A DNA stretch of 64,000 bases, taken from the NCBI GenBank assembly GCA_039818345.1, contig JBCBUC010000015.1:18427-82426 (forward strand), written 5' to 3'. Origin of the DNA: Parvularcula sp039818345. GTDB lineage: Bacteria; Pseudomonadota; Alphaproteobacteria; Caulobacterales; Parvularculaceae. Shown one piece after another: positions 49,882 through 58,856 of this stretch; position 1 is the stretch's first letter, and each line of letters begins with the position of its first letter. The translations under genes and the position numbers were made by a program. The notes beneath the pieces were generated by a model that was not told the origin of the DNA, made no database searches, and worked only from the letters and a program-made list of their open reading frames with translations.

Positions 49882-50154
49882 ATGAATATCAATGATGTCG
49901 CAGCGGCTGCTGGCTATGCGGGCATGGACCAACTGAAGCCGCAAGGGCTTGGTGGGCTGGCAGGCCTGACCGAGCGGTTTGCGGCGGTGTTTGAGCGTGC
50001 CGATAGCGCAGCTCAGGGCTTTGCGACGAAAAATGTTGATGCGCAATCGGTTGTCGAGGCGCTCAGCCAGGCAGAGCTCGCGTTACAGACGGCCATCACC
50101 ATTCGCGACCGGGTTGTCGCGGCTTACCAGGAAGTGCTCCGGATGCCGATATGA
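49882..50154 (+). CDS. fliE: flagellar hook-basal body protein FliE
   Basis: MS ring-rod junction protein, 90 residues. Ends with FAT KNVDAQSVVEALSQAELALQ and TAITIRDRVVAAYQEVLRMP I, the diagnostic C-terminal helix of FliE. Good ribosome site AAGGAGAGAG. Four-base overlap with fliQ. Confidence 0.92.
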   Translation: MNINDVAAAAGYAGMDQLKPQGLGGLAGLTERFAAVFERADSAAQGFATKNVDAQSVVEALSQAELALQTAITIRDRVVAAYQEVLRMPI

Positions 50155-50414
50155 CGGAGGCTGATGTCCTCAGCCTCCTACGCGCCTCGCTGCGGGTCGG
50201 GACAGGCATGGCGATGCCCATCCTGCTATCCGCCCTCGCGGCAGGCCTGACCATCGGGCTTCTTCAAGCCTTAACATCGATCCAAGAGCTGACGCTTACC
50301 TTTGTGCCGAAGCTCTTTGTGATCGTGATCGTCTTTTGGCTGACGGCCGGGTTTATGGCGGTCAGCCTTGTGGGTTTTTTTGACCGCCGCGTGTTGCCGC
50401 TCTTTATGATGTAG
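50151..50414 (+). CDS. fliQ: flagellar export protein FliQ
   Basis: Export-gate subunit, 87 residues with two membrane helices (AMPILLSALAAGLTIGLLQA and LFVIVIVFWLTAGFMAVSL). LTSIQELTLTFVPKLFVI is the family signature. FliP, the usual partner, is not in the window. ATGA overlap with fliE. Confidence 0.94.
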   Translation: MTEADVLSLLRASLRVGTGMAMPILLSALAAGLTIGLLQALTSIQELTLTFVPKLFVIVIVFWLTAGFMAVSLVGFFDRRVLPLFMM

Positions 50415-50453
50415 ATGGTGGACACGCGCGCCAGGGGCTGAGGGAGAGCCGCC

Positions 50454-52505
50454 TTGAACGCAGATTTTCTGACAAAGTTCAATTTGAGTCCGACCGTTGG
50501 GTTGGCGATTGGGTTGATGGCCATCTTGGTGATGATGGTCTTGCCTGTTCCGCCGATCGTCCTCGATTTAGGTCTAACATGCTCTTTCGGTTTTGCTATA
50601 TTGATCTTTACCGTGACGCTATTTGTCGAGCGCCCGCTTGATTTTTCGTCCTTTCCGGCGATCCTGCTGGTATCGTTGCTGTTACGTCTGGCGCTCAATA
50701 TCTCGTCGACGAAGTTGATTATTGGGCAGGGGCACACAGGCACGGGCGCAGCCGGCGGTGTGATCGAAGGCTTCGCCATGTTCATTATGGGCGGGAATAT
50801 CGGTCTCGGTCTCATTATCTTTGCTGTACTGATTATCGTGAACTTCTTGGTCATCACCAAAGGTGCGGGCCGGATGGCGGAGGTCGGCGCACGCTTCGCT
50901 CTTGATGCCATGCCCGGAAAACAGCTTGCGATTGACGCCGACGTTGCATCAGGCGCGATCACCCATGAGGAAGCCAAGATCCTTCGCACACGAGAGCAGC
51001 AGGAGACAGCGTTTCTTGGATCCCTCGATGGTGTTTCGAAATTCGTCAAAGGAGATGCAATCGCTGGGCTACTCATTACCCTGCTGAATTTGGTAGCAGG
51101 AATTGCGGTGGGCATGATCGCCCATAAGATTTCATTTGCTGACGCGATCAGCAATTACTCAGTGCTGACGGTTGGTGACGGCCTCGTCAGTCAAATTCCT
51201 GCGGTGATTATCTCTGTGGCCGCCGCGCTTCTCCTGTCAAAGGGCCGAGGCGAAGAGGCAGTGGATCTTGCGCTCATTCGTGAGCTCGGGGGTCGGCCAG
51301 AGGCTCTGGCAACGGTGGCGGTGGTCCTCGCAGCTTTTGGTTTGTTCCCCGGTTTGCCTCTTATTCCGTTTGCGGCGGGTGCGGGGCTCTTGGGCTATCT
51401 TGCCTATCGCGCGAGCCAATCGCTTCCGTCCAACCCTGAGGACGACGCTCCGGCTTTGCCAGAAGGACCAACCGAGCCGAGCTTTGGTGACCTTCTTGAT
51501 ATCGATGAAATCCATGTTGAGCTGAGCCCTGATCTCATTGGTACCGTGATCAAAAAAGAAAGCGGGTTCGATGCGCGGGTCGACAAAATCCGCCGCTTTG
51601 TCATCCAAGAGTTCGGTTTTATCATGCCGCCGGTTCGTGTGACCGACCGCACGTCACTTGGTGGGGAGAGCTATGAAATTAAGGTCCAAGGCGTCAAGGC
51701 CGCGACGGGCACGCTCCGCTCCGGAAAATGGCTCGCCTTGATTTCGAATGATCAGCGGCCTGATGTCAAAGGTGAGCCGACACAAGAACCCGTTTATGGT
51801 GCGCAGGCCCGATGGGTCGATTTTGCGGGTAAAGAACAAATGATTGTTGGCGGCTACACGGTGGTGGAACCGGCTGAGGTGATGGCGACCCACCTTATGG
51901 AAACCGTGCAGGCGCATTTCCCGCGCCTCATGACCCGGCGCGCTCTGCGGGCCGTTCTTGATGCTTTTGCTGAACCTTCGGATCCTAAGCGCGCGAAGGC
52001 GAATCGCAAGTTTCTCGACGAGTTGGTGCCTGACCGGGTGAGCCATGATCTTTTGCAACAGGTTCTGCGGGACCTGCTGGCGGAGCGAATTTCCATCCGA
52101 CAGCTGCCCATCATTCTCGAGGCCACCGCGGAAGCGAGCACGATGGAGGGCGGTTCTCCTGCGGTGGTGGAGCATGTACGCAGGCGGATCGCTTTTCAAT
52201 TTGTCACCAAGCTCGCTGATGAGCAGGGCTATCTTCCGGCCATTGAGCTCAGCGAAGCGTGGACCAGCCGATTGAAAGACGAGGGCATTGAACCCAATGC
52301 CAGCACACTGACGGAACTAGGCGGCGCCATCGCGGCTGTGCTCGAGAAAGCTGCGCAAGGCGGAGCATTTCCGGTGATTGCGGTCGCCACATCGGTACGC
52401 CGAACCGTCAGGCGGGCGCTCTCAGCACAAGGGGTGAGAAACCCTGTCATCGCTCTTGATGAGATCCAAGGAAACGCCAAGCCAAAACTGCTTGGAACAG
52501 CATGA
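50454..52505 (+). CDS. flhA: flagellar export gate protein FlhA
   Basis: Core of the flagellar type III export gate, 683 residues. The N-terminal half has eight membrane helices and the conserved FHIPEP region (LVVITKGAGRMAEVGARFAL, DAMPGKQLAIDADVASGAIT); the C-terminal cytoplasmic half docks chaperones (ELSPDLIGTVIKKESGFDAR, TVVEPAEVMATHLMETVQAH, RALRAVLDAFAEPS). TTG start behind GAGGGAGAGCCGCC. Overlaps fliR by four bases. Confidence 0.96.
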   Translation: MNADFLTKFNLSPTVGLAIGLMAILVMMVLPVPPIVLDLGLTCSFGFAILIFTVTLFVERPLDFSSFPAILLVSLLLRLALNISSTKLIIGQGHTGTGAAGGVIEGFAMFIMGGNIGLGLIIFAVLIIVNFLVITKGAGRMAEVGARFALDAMPGKQLAIDADVASGAITHEEAKILRTREQQETAFLGSLDGVSKFVKGDAIAGLLITLLNLVAGIAVGMIAHKISFADAISNYSVLTVGDGLVSQIPAVIISVAAALLLSKGRGEEAVDLALIRELGGRPEALATVAVVLAAFGLFPGLPLIPFAAGAGLLGYLAYRASQSLPSNPEDDAPALPEGPTEPSFGDLLDIDEIHVELSPDLIGTVIKKESGFDARVDKIRRFVIQEFGFIMPPVRVTDRTSLGGESYEIKVQGVKAATGTLRSGKWLALISNDQRPDVKGEPTQEPVYGAQARWVDFAGKEQMIVGGYTVVEPAEVMATHLMETVQAHFPRLMTRRALRAVLDAFAEPSDPKRAKANRKFLDELVPDRVSHDLLQQVLRDLLAERISIRQLPIILEATAEASTMEGGSPAVVEHVRRRIAFQFVTKLADEQGYLPAIELSEAWTSRLKDEGIEPNASTLTELGGAIAAVLEKAAQGGAFPVIAVATSVRRTVRRALSAQGVRNPVIALDEIQGNAKPKLLGTA

Positions 52506-53272
52506 ATGAGATTTTTGAGGCGCTTGCCCCCTTGGCGGTCCTCGCCAATGACTGGATTCCTGCTGCCGCAGCGTTGATGGCGAGGCTGTCGCTTCTCATT
52601 TTGATGATGCCGGGATTGAGCGGTGCTGGCGTGCCCACGCGGCTCAAGCTGATCATCGCGCTGACCCTTGTGGTGTTAATCCTTCCTCTGACAGAACGTG
52701 TTGGGGCAGAGACCGCGGGCGATTATGCTCTTTTGATTTTTGGTGAGGCTTTTATCGGGTTTGCGCTTGGTTTCAGTGTTCGCGTTTTTGTGTTTGCCCT
52801 GAACATCACTGGGACAATCATTGCGCAGGCCTTGTCGCTGAGCCAGATTTTCGGTGTCACGCTCGAAGGCGACAGCTCAAGCCAGCTCGCGACAGTGCTG
52901 ATCATGGCGGCGGCGACGCTATTTCTCACCGCCGATCTAGAGGTGGCGATGATAGGCCTCCTGACCGATAATTTGGAGGTCATGCCGCTTGGTAGCGCGA
53001 GCCTTCTGGTGTCTGGCGCCGTGGCTGAACAGGCAACGCGTGCGGCCGCTGATGCGCTGGCGTTCGGTGTCACCTTGGCGGTGCCCTTCATGGTGCTGAA
53101 CTTTGCTTATTACCTCGTGCTCGGATTTCTCAACCGCGCTATGCCGCAATTGATGGTCACCTTTGTCGGGATCCCGGCCATCACCTTGAGTGGGCTCATT
53201 CTTTTCACACTCGCTGTGTCTGGCCTTTTGGCCCTGTGGCTCAGCCGCGTCTCGGGGTCGTTGGCGCTATGA
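52502..53272 (+). CDS. fliR: flagellar export protein FliR
   Basis: Export-gate membrane subunit, 256 residues with about six helices (LIIALTLVVLILPLTERVG, VRVFVFALNITGTIIAQALS, LMVTFVGIPAITLSGLILFT). Block FGEAFIGFALGFSVRVFVFA is conserved in FliR. ATGA overlaps on both sides (flhA, flhB) indicate translational coupling. Confidence 0.94.
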   Translation: MNEIFEALAPLAVLANDWIPAAAALMARLSLLILMMPGLSGAGVPTRLKLIIALTLVVLILPLTERVGAETAGDYALLIFGEAFIGFALGFSVRVFVFALNITGTIIAQALSLSQIFGVTLEGDSSSQLATVLIMAAATLFLTADLEVAMIGLLTDNLEVMPLGSASLLVSGAVAEQATRAAADALAFGVTLAVPFMVLNFAYYLVLGFLNRAMPQLMVTFVGIPAITLSGLILFTLAVSGLLALWLSRVSGSLAL

Positions 53273-54333
53273 GTGAGGCGGCTGAAAAGGTTGTCGAGGC
53301 CTCCCCGGAGAGGCGAAGGAAGGCCAGGGGCCGCGGCGATGTTCCGGTCTCGAACGAAGCCAACACCGCGGCGGCCTATCTTGGTTTTTTAGTGGCGATG
53401 CTGATCGTTTCACCTTTTGTGACGTCACTGGTCCTCAGTCTCCGTGGTTATCTTTTGCGTCCGGAGGCTGCAGGCCTTGCCCTGATCGAGGGAGATCTCG
53501 CTGGCGACGCGCTGCGGCAGGGTGCATTCTTTGTGCTCCCCCTGGTCGCTATTCCTGCGGCGGCGGTGATTGCGTCTCTCTTCGCGCAGCAAGGCATTGT
53601 GCTCGCGCCGAACAGAATAGCGCCGGACATCAAAAAGATCTCGCCGATTGCTGGTGCAGGGAAAAAGTTTGGGCCGCAGGGCCTCACGGAGTTTGGGAAA
53701 AGCGCAGGCAAGATGGTGTGTTACTCCGTGATCGGCGGCATTATCCTTTGGCGTGAGGCCACAGGCGTGATCCAATCGGCGGGGACACCGGCAGGATCTT
53801 TGGCGAGCCTTCTTTTTCGGCAATTGATCATCATGTTTGGCGCGGCGCTGTTGGTCCAAGCGTTCTTTGCCTTGATCGATATTCCCTTAATCCGATCCCA
53901 GAGGGAAGGGCGCCTCAAAATGTCGGCCCAAGAGGCGAAAGACGAAGCCAAAGAAAACGAAGGCGATCAAGAGATCAAACAGCGGCGCCGTCAGCGGGCG
54001 GAGAAGATCGCCATGAGCCGCATGATGCAGGACACCAAGACGGCGGATGTCTTGATCACCAACCCCACCCACTTTGCCGTGGCACTGAAATGGGAGCGAG
54101 CGGGTGATCATCTTCCGATTTGCGTCGCCAAAGGCACCGATGATGTTGCCTTCCGCTTAAGGGATATCGCGCGAGACGCCGGTGTTCCGATCAAGGAAGA
54201 CCCGCCTTACGCAAGGTCCCTTTATTCCACGGTCGATCTTGGTGCACCGATCAAGCAAGAGCATTTCGCGGCGGTGGCCGCTGCTATCCGTTTTGCTGAC
54301 CGGATGCGGGCAAAGAGGAAAGGCCTCGCCTAA
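53269..54333 (+). CDS. flhB: flagellar export switch protein FlhB
   Basis: Substrate-specificity switch of the export gate, 354 residues. Four membrane helices in the first 220 residues, then the cytoplasmic linker and the auto-cleavage motif NPTH at 265-268 in VLITNPTHFAVALKWE. AKGTDDVAFRLRDIARDAGV and ARSLYSTVDLGAPIKQEHFA follow. Cleavage between Asn and Pro makes the switch, in concert with FliK. Ends against the convergent fliM-like gene. Confidence 0.96.
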   Translation: MSEAAEKVVEASPERRRKARGRGDVPVSNEANTAAAYLGFLVAMLIVSPFVTSLVLSLRGYLLRPEAAGLALIEGDLAGDALRQGAFFVLPLVAIPAAAVIASLFAQQGIVLAPNRIAPDIKKISPIAGAGKKFGPQGLTEFGKSAGKMVCYSVIGGIILWREATGVIQSAGTPAGSLASLLFRQLIIMFGAALLVQAFFALIDIPLIRSQREGRLKMSAQEAKDEAKENEGDQEIKQRRRQRAEKIAMSRMMQDTKTADVLITNPTHFAVALKWERAGDHLPICVAKGTDDVAFRLRDIARDAGVPIKEDPPYARSLYSTVDLGAPIKQEHFAAVAAAIRFADRMRAKRKGLA

Positions 54334-55196
54334 GCGCTTTGGAGAGCGAGGACACGCAGGCCATGCCGCCCCCGGATCGTCCCCAGCTCAGCGCGGGCGA
54401 GGGGTCTTGTTCCGACGGCGGTCTCCGCCTCCAAAGCGACATCAGCGAGATCACCGCCGGGGATGATCAGGCGATCGCCTGGGACAAGCGACACGATTTC
54501 CTTGGTGGTGGCTGACCAGCGGCTCAACACACCGCGGACTTCGATCGACAGCCCGCCAATATCCATCGGCTCATCACCGCGCTGCATCAGCTCACTGAAA
54601 ATGCTCTCACAAGTATCGCTAAAGAGAAGTTCGACGCGGATGTCGGGTTGATCGTCCATGGCCAGCGTGAATTGCACGAAGAGCCGCGGTTCAGGCGGCG
54701 GCGGGGTCAGCGGCCAAATCATCGACGGCTCGATATTATCAGGGAGCCGAACACTCATGCCGAAGGCTGCGTAAAGAAGACCCGCGATGGCCTCAAACAC
54801 GGTGCTGCCCACAAGACCATCAAGCTCTTGTGGTTCTGCATCGTCAGGCGAATGAACGTCCGCTGCGCGCAGAAGAAGGGATGTGAGGATGGACGCGCTT
54901 TGCCCAGGGAAACGAACAAGACCGCCATGCTCCGGTGGATCCATCGGGATGGTGACACCAGGTTTTTGGTCACTGGCTCGTAACTCCGTGTGGGTCAGGA
55001 TCGACACCTCCACCGACGTTTTGATCGAGCATTGAAGGACAGGCTCCAACACCTCGGCGGACCGTTCGCCGACAATGTCCCAAAGCGGAAGGCTGTGCGC
55101 GATCGAAGGCGGCAGACCGGCATTATCGGCCCCGTCATCTCCCACCTTGGCTTTGCGCTGTTCGATCAGCGACCGGATCGCAATTCGTTGTCCCAT
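54330..55196 (-). CDS. FliM-like flagellar motor switch protein
   Basis: A 288-residue protein whose centre and C terminus resemble FliM: LTSLLLRAADVHSP, a middle domain with FEAIAGLLYAAFGMSVRLPD, and a C-terminal SpoA/surface-presentation domain (GGLSIEVRGVLSRWSATTKE, SLVPGDRLIIPGGDLADVAL). The N-terminal CheY-binding peptide of FliM is not visible; the chain begins MGQRIAIRSLIEQRKAK. It is shorter than typical FliM (about 330). FliM is more likely than FliN by length, and HrcQ-like is excluded by context. Divergent from motB, so it may share the CtrA-like site. Confidence 0.75.
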   Translation of the reverse strand: MGQRIAIRSLIEQRKAKVGDDGADNAGLPPSIAHSLPLWDIVGERSAEVLEPVLQCSIKTSVEVSILTHTELRASDQKPGVTIPMDPPEHGGLVRFPGQSASILTSLLLRAADVHSPDDAEPQELDGLVGSTVFEAIAGLLYAAFGMSVRLPDNIEPSMIWPLTPPPPEPRLFVQFTLAMDDQPDIRVELLFSDTCESIFSELMQRGDEPMDIGGLSIEVRGVLSRWSATTKEIVSLVPGDRLIIPGGDLADVALEAETAVGTRPLARAELGTIRGRHGLRVLALQSA

Positions 55197-55221
55197 GTTT
55201 ACCTCTTACAAGCCATAAGTG

Positions 55222-55236
55222 TTAAGCGAGACTTTA
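55222..55236. promoter_or_regulatory. CtrA-like site between fliM-like and motB
   Basis: TTAA-GCGAGAC-TTTA, one mismatch to TTAA-N7-TTAA, inside the 93-bp divergent gap. Its near-symmetric form could serve both promoters. Confidence 0.55.
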
Positions 55237-55289
55237 CACGCAAAAGTTAGTTTCAACCTCGGGTTGGTGGTTCCTGAGGAGACGTTGGT

Positions 55290-56060
55290 ATGGCTGAGCA
55301 GCCGCTCATCATTAAGCGTAAGAAAATTTTTGCCGCTGATGGTCATCACGGCGGCGCCTGGAAAGTCGCTTATGCTGACTTTGTCACAGCGATGATGGCG
55401 TTCTTTCTTCTGATGTGGCTTCTCAACGCCACAACGGAGGAGCAACGAAAGGGTCTTGCAGATTTCTTTGATCCGACAATCCCGGTGAGCGCCGTCTCGG
55501 GCGGGGGCACGGATCTTCTCAATGGTGATTCGATCTTTTCGTCCGACACGCTGGCCTCGGATGGCCATGGCGGCCTTGGCGAGAACATGGATCTCACAGG
55601 CGAGATTATCGAACAGCTCACGATGTCGCTAAAAGAGCATATCTCGAGCGAACAGGTGCGTTTGACCATGTCGCCTGAGGGTATCGTTATTGATCTCATG
55701 GACACTTATGATGTCGCTGTGTTTGATCTTGGTAAGGCGGTGAAGACCGACAAGCTCAAAGAGATCATCACCGCGGTGTCGCCTGTCCTAACCATGAGCG
55801 ACCGGATGCTGAAAATCGTTGGGCACACCGATGACCTCAAATATCGCGGCACGGAGTACACCAATTGGGAACTCTCCGCTGATCGCGCCAATGCTGCTCG
55901 GCGCTTAGCGATCGAAATGGGTGTACCGGAGCGGGCGTTTTTCGAAGTCTCGGGGCAGGCTGATCGATTGCCGATCACGACCGACGGCAGCGCACCGCAG
56001 AACCGACGGATCTCGATCATTATGCTCAACGAAGAGTCGATCCCGTTAGGTGCCCGTTAA
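55290..56060 (+). CDS. motB: flagellar motor stator protein MotB
   Basis: Peptidoglycan-anchoring stator subunit, 256 residues. A basic N terminus is followed by one membrane helix with the proton-carrying Asp30 (VAYADFVTAMMAFFLLMWLL). The C-terminal OmpA-like domain has LKIVGHTDDLKYRG and NWELSADRANAARRLAIEMG, ending in SGQADRLPITTDGSAPQNRR, the peptidoglycan-binding site. Works with MotA, coded 14 kb upstream. Confidence 0.95.
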   Translation: MAEQPLIIKRKKIFAADGHHGGAWKVAYADFVTAMMAFFLLMWLLNATTEEQRKGLADFFDPTIPVSAVSGGGTDLLNGDSIFSSDTLASDGHGGLGENMDLTGEIIEQLTMSLKEHISSEQVRLTMSPEGIVIDLMDTYDVAVFDLGKAVKTDKLKEIITAVSPVLTMSDRMLKIVGHTDDLKYRGTEYTNWELSADRANAARRLAIEMGVPERAFFEVSGQADRLPITTDGSAPQNRRISIIMLNEESIPLGAR

Positions 56061-56067
56061 CCGCGTT

Positions 56068-56094
56068 TCGCTACAACCTTAGGTATAGTAGCGA
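56068..56094. promoter_or_regulatory. dyad upstream of flgE
   Basis: Perfect 7-bp inverted repeat TCGCTAC/GTAGCGA with a 13-base spacer, 8 bp after the motB stop and 14 bp before flgE. Could be an operator or a weak stem at the end of the motB mRNA. Confidence 0.35.
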
Positions 56095-56107
56095 GAGCGC
56101 AGCAACC

Positions 56108-57418
56108 ATGACAATGTCTTCTTCCCTCAATGCTGGCGTAATGGGCCTGAGTGTCAACGCCACCAAACTGGCCGCCATTTCCGATAACGTCGCCAATTCG
56201 GGCACCATCGGATACAAGCGAGCGTCGGCTGATTTTCTGAGTATGGTGATCTCGGACAATCCGCAGGCGTTCACCGCTGGCGGCGTCCGGGTTGAGGCGA
56301 CACGGCTCGCATCGGAAGAAGGCGCGTTGTTCTCGACGGGAAGTTCGACCGACATTGCGCTGTCAGGTTCCGGTTTCCTTCCGGTGACCCAGGAGGTCGA
56401 CATCGATGCGCAGGTGGGTGAACGCCCTCTGCTCCTAACCTCGACCGGATCCTTTCGTTCTAACGAGGCCGGTTATCTCGTGACGCCAGGCGGCCTTGCG
56501 CTTCTTGGTTGGGAAGCTGAGCCTGATGGCACCGTTGGCGCTGTCACGCGGCGTTCGCCTGAAGACTTGGTTCCCGTCAATATCAACACAGCTGAGCTGG
56601 CTGCGGAGCCAACGACGCAAGTGAACCTTGGTGTCAATCTCCCAGCTGCGGCAACCGAGGCTGGTCTCACGCCCACGAGCTATGAGCTGCCAATTGATGC
56701 GTTTGACAATCTAGGCCGTAATCAGACGGTTCGTGCCGTGTTCACATCGGTGATTCCAGGCACTGGTTTCTCCAACGCATGGACGATGGAGATTTTCGAC
56801 GACAGCCAGACGCCGTCTGCATCCCTCGGCACGCTCGATCTCACCTTCAACGACACCAATCCTAACGGCGGAACCCTGGCGAGCATTACCCCCAATGCTC
56901 CGGCGACCTATGATGCAACGACCGGCGATGTGTCGCTCACCTGGCTGACGGCCGGTAATGCGCTCAACATCAATATCGGTACCGCAAACTCAGCAAGCGG
57001 CCTGACGCAATTCTCAACCGATTTCACGCCTGTCTCGGTGGTCCGCAATGGCGCACCAGCTGGTGCATTCAGCCGGGTAGAGGTGGATGAAACCGGCCGC
57101 ATGGAAGCTGTCTATGAGACGGGCTTCCGGCGTTTCATTTATCAAATCCCAGTCGCTGATGTACCGAACCCGGATGGCCTCAGCGCTGCTGACAATGCCA
57201 GCTTCCGGATCAGCCAAGAAAGCGGCGATCTTTTCCTTTGGGATGCAGGTGATGGACCGGTCGGCGGCATGGTTGGATTTGCCCTCGCAGAATCAACAAC
57301 AGATCTTGGTACAGAGCTCACCGATCTCATCCGGACCCAGCGGGCCTATTCGTCCAATGCCAACATCATCCGCACGGTTGATGAGCTGCTCGAAGAGACA
57401 ACCAACCTCATCCGTTAA
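56108..57418 (+). CDS. flgE: flagellar hook protein FlgE
   Basis: Hook subunit, 436 residues. N-terminal NAGVMGLSVNATKLAAISDN VANSGTIGYKRASADF has the rod/hook signature; LFSTGSSTDIALSGSGFLPV, LTSTGSFRSNEAGYLVTPGG lead into the beta-rich domains; TTDLGTELTDLIRTQRAYSS NANIIRTVDELLEETTNLIR is the C-terminal helix. Followed by flgK and flgL on the same strand. Confidence 0.94.
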   Translation: MTMSSSLNAGVMGLSVNATKLAAISDNVANSGTIGYKRASADFLSMVISDNPQAFTAGGVRVEATRLASEEGALFSTGSSTDIALSGSGFLPVTQEVDIDAQVGERPLLLTSTGSFRSNEAGYLVTPGGLALLGWEAEPDGTVGAVTRRSPEDLVPVNINTAELAAEPTTQVNLGVNLPAAATEAGLTPTSYELPIDAFDNLGRNQTVRAVFTSVIPGTGFSNAWTMEIFDDSQTPSASLGTLDLTFNDTNPNGGTLASITPNAPATYDATTGDVSLTWLTAGNALNINIGTANSASGLTQFSTDFTPVSVVRNGAPAGAFSRVEVDETGRMEAVYETGFRRFIYQIPVADVPNPDGLSAADNASFRISQESGDLFLWDAGDGPVGGMVGFALAESTTDLGTELTDLIRTQRAYSSNANIIRTVDELLEETTNLIR

Positions 57419-57446
57419 CGTTAACTCCATCTGAAAGGCCTCCCCG

Positions 57447-58853
57447 ATGTCCTTCACTGCCATCCTGACCAATGCGGTATCGGGGCTTAATGCATCGACG
57501 CTTCGGGCAGAGATCCTGTCCTACAATATCGCGAATGCAGAAACGCCTGGGTTCACAAGGCGCTCAGCGGTTTTTGAATCAGCGGTGCCCGGCGGTGTCC
57601 GTCCGGTCACCATCTCGGTCGCTGATGCAGGTCTTGCTGAGTTCCGGTTGCTGAGTGAATTCGGCCGGGAAGGGGAGGCGTCTCTCCGGTCGTCCGCCCT
57701 TAATCTCATCAATGATGATTTTGGCCAACCAGGCGATAGCGATGGTCTTTATGCTGTCTTCACACAGTTCGAATTGGCGCTCGATGATTTACGTCTGACG
57801 CCGGAAAGTGCATCGGCGCAGCTCGCGTTATTGCAGGCTGCGGAGGATGTGACGAACTCCTTTGCAACCCTTGATTCCCAGGCGCAGGACATGCGTCTCG
57901 CCGCCGATTCAGCGATCGATGTCGGTGTCACCAATGTCAACAACGCCCTGCAAGAGCTTGACCTTCTGAACGCCGACGCGGTGCGTCCTCGCAGCGTGAG
58001 CCTCGATACCATCGCCGAACGCCAGCGCGTTCTCGTCTCTGAGATCGCCGAGCAGCTTGATGTCAATGTCACAGGCGAATATGGCGGTGAGCTGACCATC
58101 AGGACCAAAGGTGGATTGCTGCTGCTCGGCGACGAACCCAATCTTCTCGAGTTCAACCGCGCCGGTTCAGTCAATTATAGCACGACACTCGCCAGCGGCG
58201 CGCTCTCTGGACTGACGGTTGATGGGGTGGATATCACCCCCGGCGCGGTGCAAGGTCTTGTCAGCGGGGAGCTGGCCGCCAACTTTGCGATCCGCGATGC
58301 TCTGGCAACAGATTATGCCGATCGCCTCGACGCCGCCGCCCAAGAATTGGTGGATCGGTTAGAAACAGCTGACACCACGGCTGCTGGCGGTTTGTTCGCC
58401 ATCGGCGCGGGCACGGGAAGCGCCGCTCAGCTGATCACGATCAACGCAGCGATTGATCCCGACCAGGGCGGTGAGCTCTACCGGATCCGTGACGGTGTTG
58501 GTGCGACGGCGGAAGGCCCCGCTGCTGGTGATGGTGTCCTTGGACTGATCAAAGATGCGCTCGACGAACAGCGCGCATTACCAGTAGCCACCGGCACCTC
58601 AAGCGCGCTGAGCTATATCGATATGCTCGGTGCACTGTCGACACAGCTTGGTACCAACGCGGTCTATGCCACGGGACTTTACAACGATGCCGCTGCTTCA
58701 CGCACCAGCATTGAAGAGGAAGTGATCCGCCAGACGGGTGTTGATACGGACCGCGAGCTTCAGGACCTTATTTTGGTCGAACAAGCCTTCGCCGCCAACG
58801 CACGTGTCATTGAAGCGGCCGACGAAATGCTCCGCCAGCTCTTGGAGATTTAA
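57447..58853 (+). CDS. flgK: flagellar hook-associated protein FlgK
   Basis: First hook-filament junction protein, 468 residues. N-terminal LTNAVSGLNASTLRAEILSY NIANAETPGFTRRSAVFESA; the centre has LLLLGDEPNLLEFNRAG and the C terminus has EEEVIRQTGVDTDRELQDLI LVEQAFAANARVIEAADEML. Normal length for the family. Three bases before flgL. Confidence 0.94.
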   Translation: MSFTAILTNAVSGLNASTLRAEILSYNIANAETPGFTRRSAVFESAVPGGVRPVTISVADAGLAEFRLLSEFGREGEASLRSSALNLINDDFGQPGDSDGLYAVFTQFELALDDLRLTPESASAQLALLQAAEDVTNSFATLDSQAQDMRLAADSAIDVGVTNVNNALQELDLLNADAVRPRSVSLDTIAERQRVLVSEIAEQLDVNVTGEYGGELTIRTKGGLLLLGDEPNLLEFNRAGSVNYSTTLASGALSGLTVDGVDITPGAVQGLVSGELAANFAIRDALATDYADRLDAAAQELVDRLETADTTAAGGLFAIGAGTGSAAQLITINAAIDPDQGGELYRIRDGVGATAEGPAAGDGVLGLIKDALDEQRALPVATGTSSALSYIDMLGALSTQLGTNAVYATGLYNDAAASRTSIEEEVIRQTGVDTDRELQDLILVEQAFAANARVIEAADEMLRQLLEI

Positions 58854-58856
58854 CCC

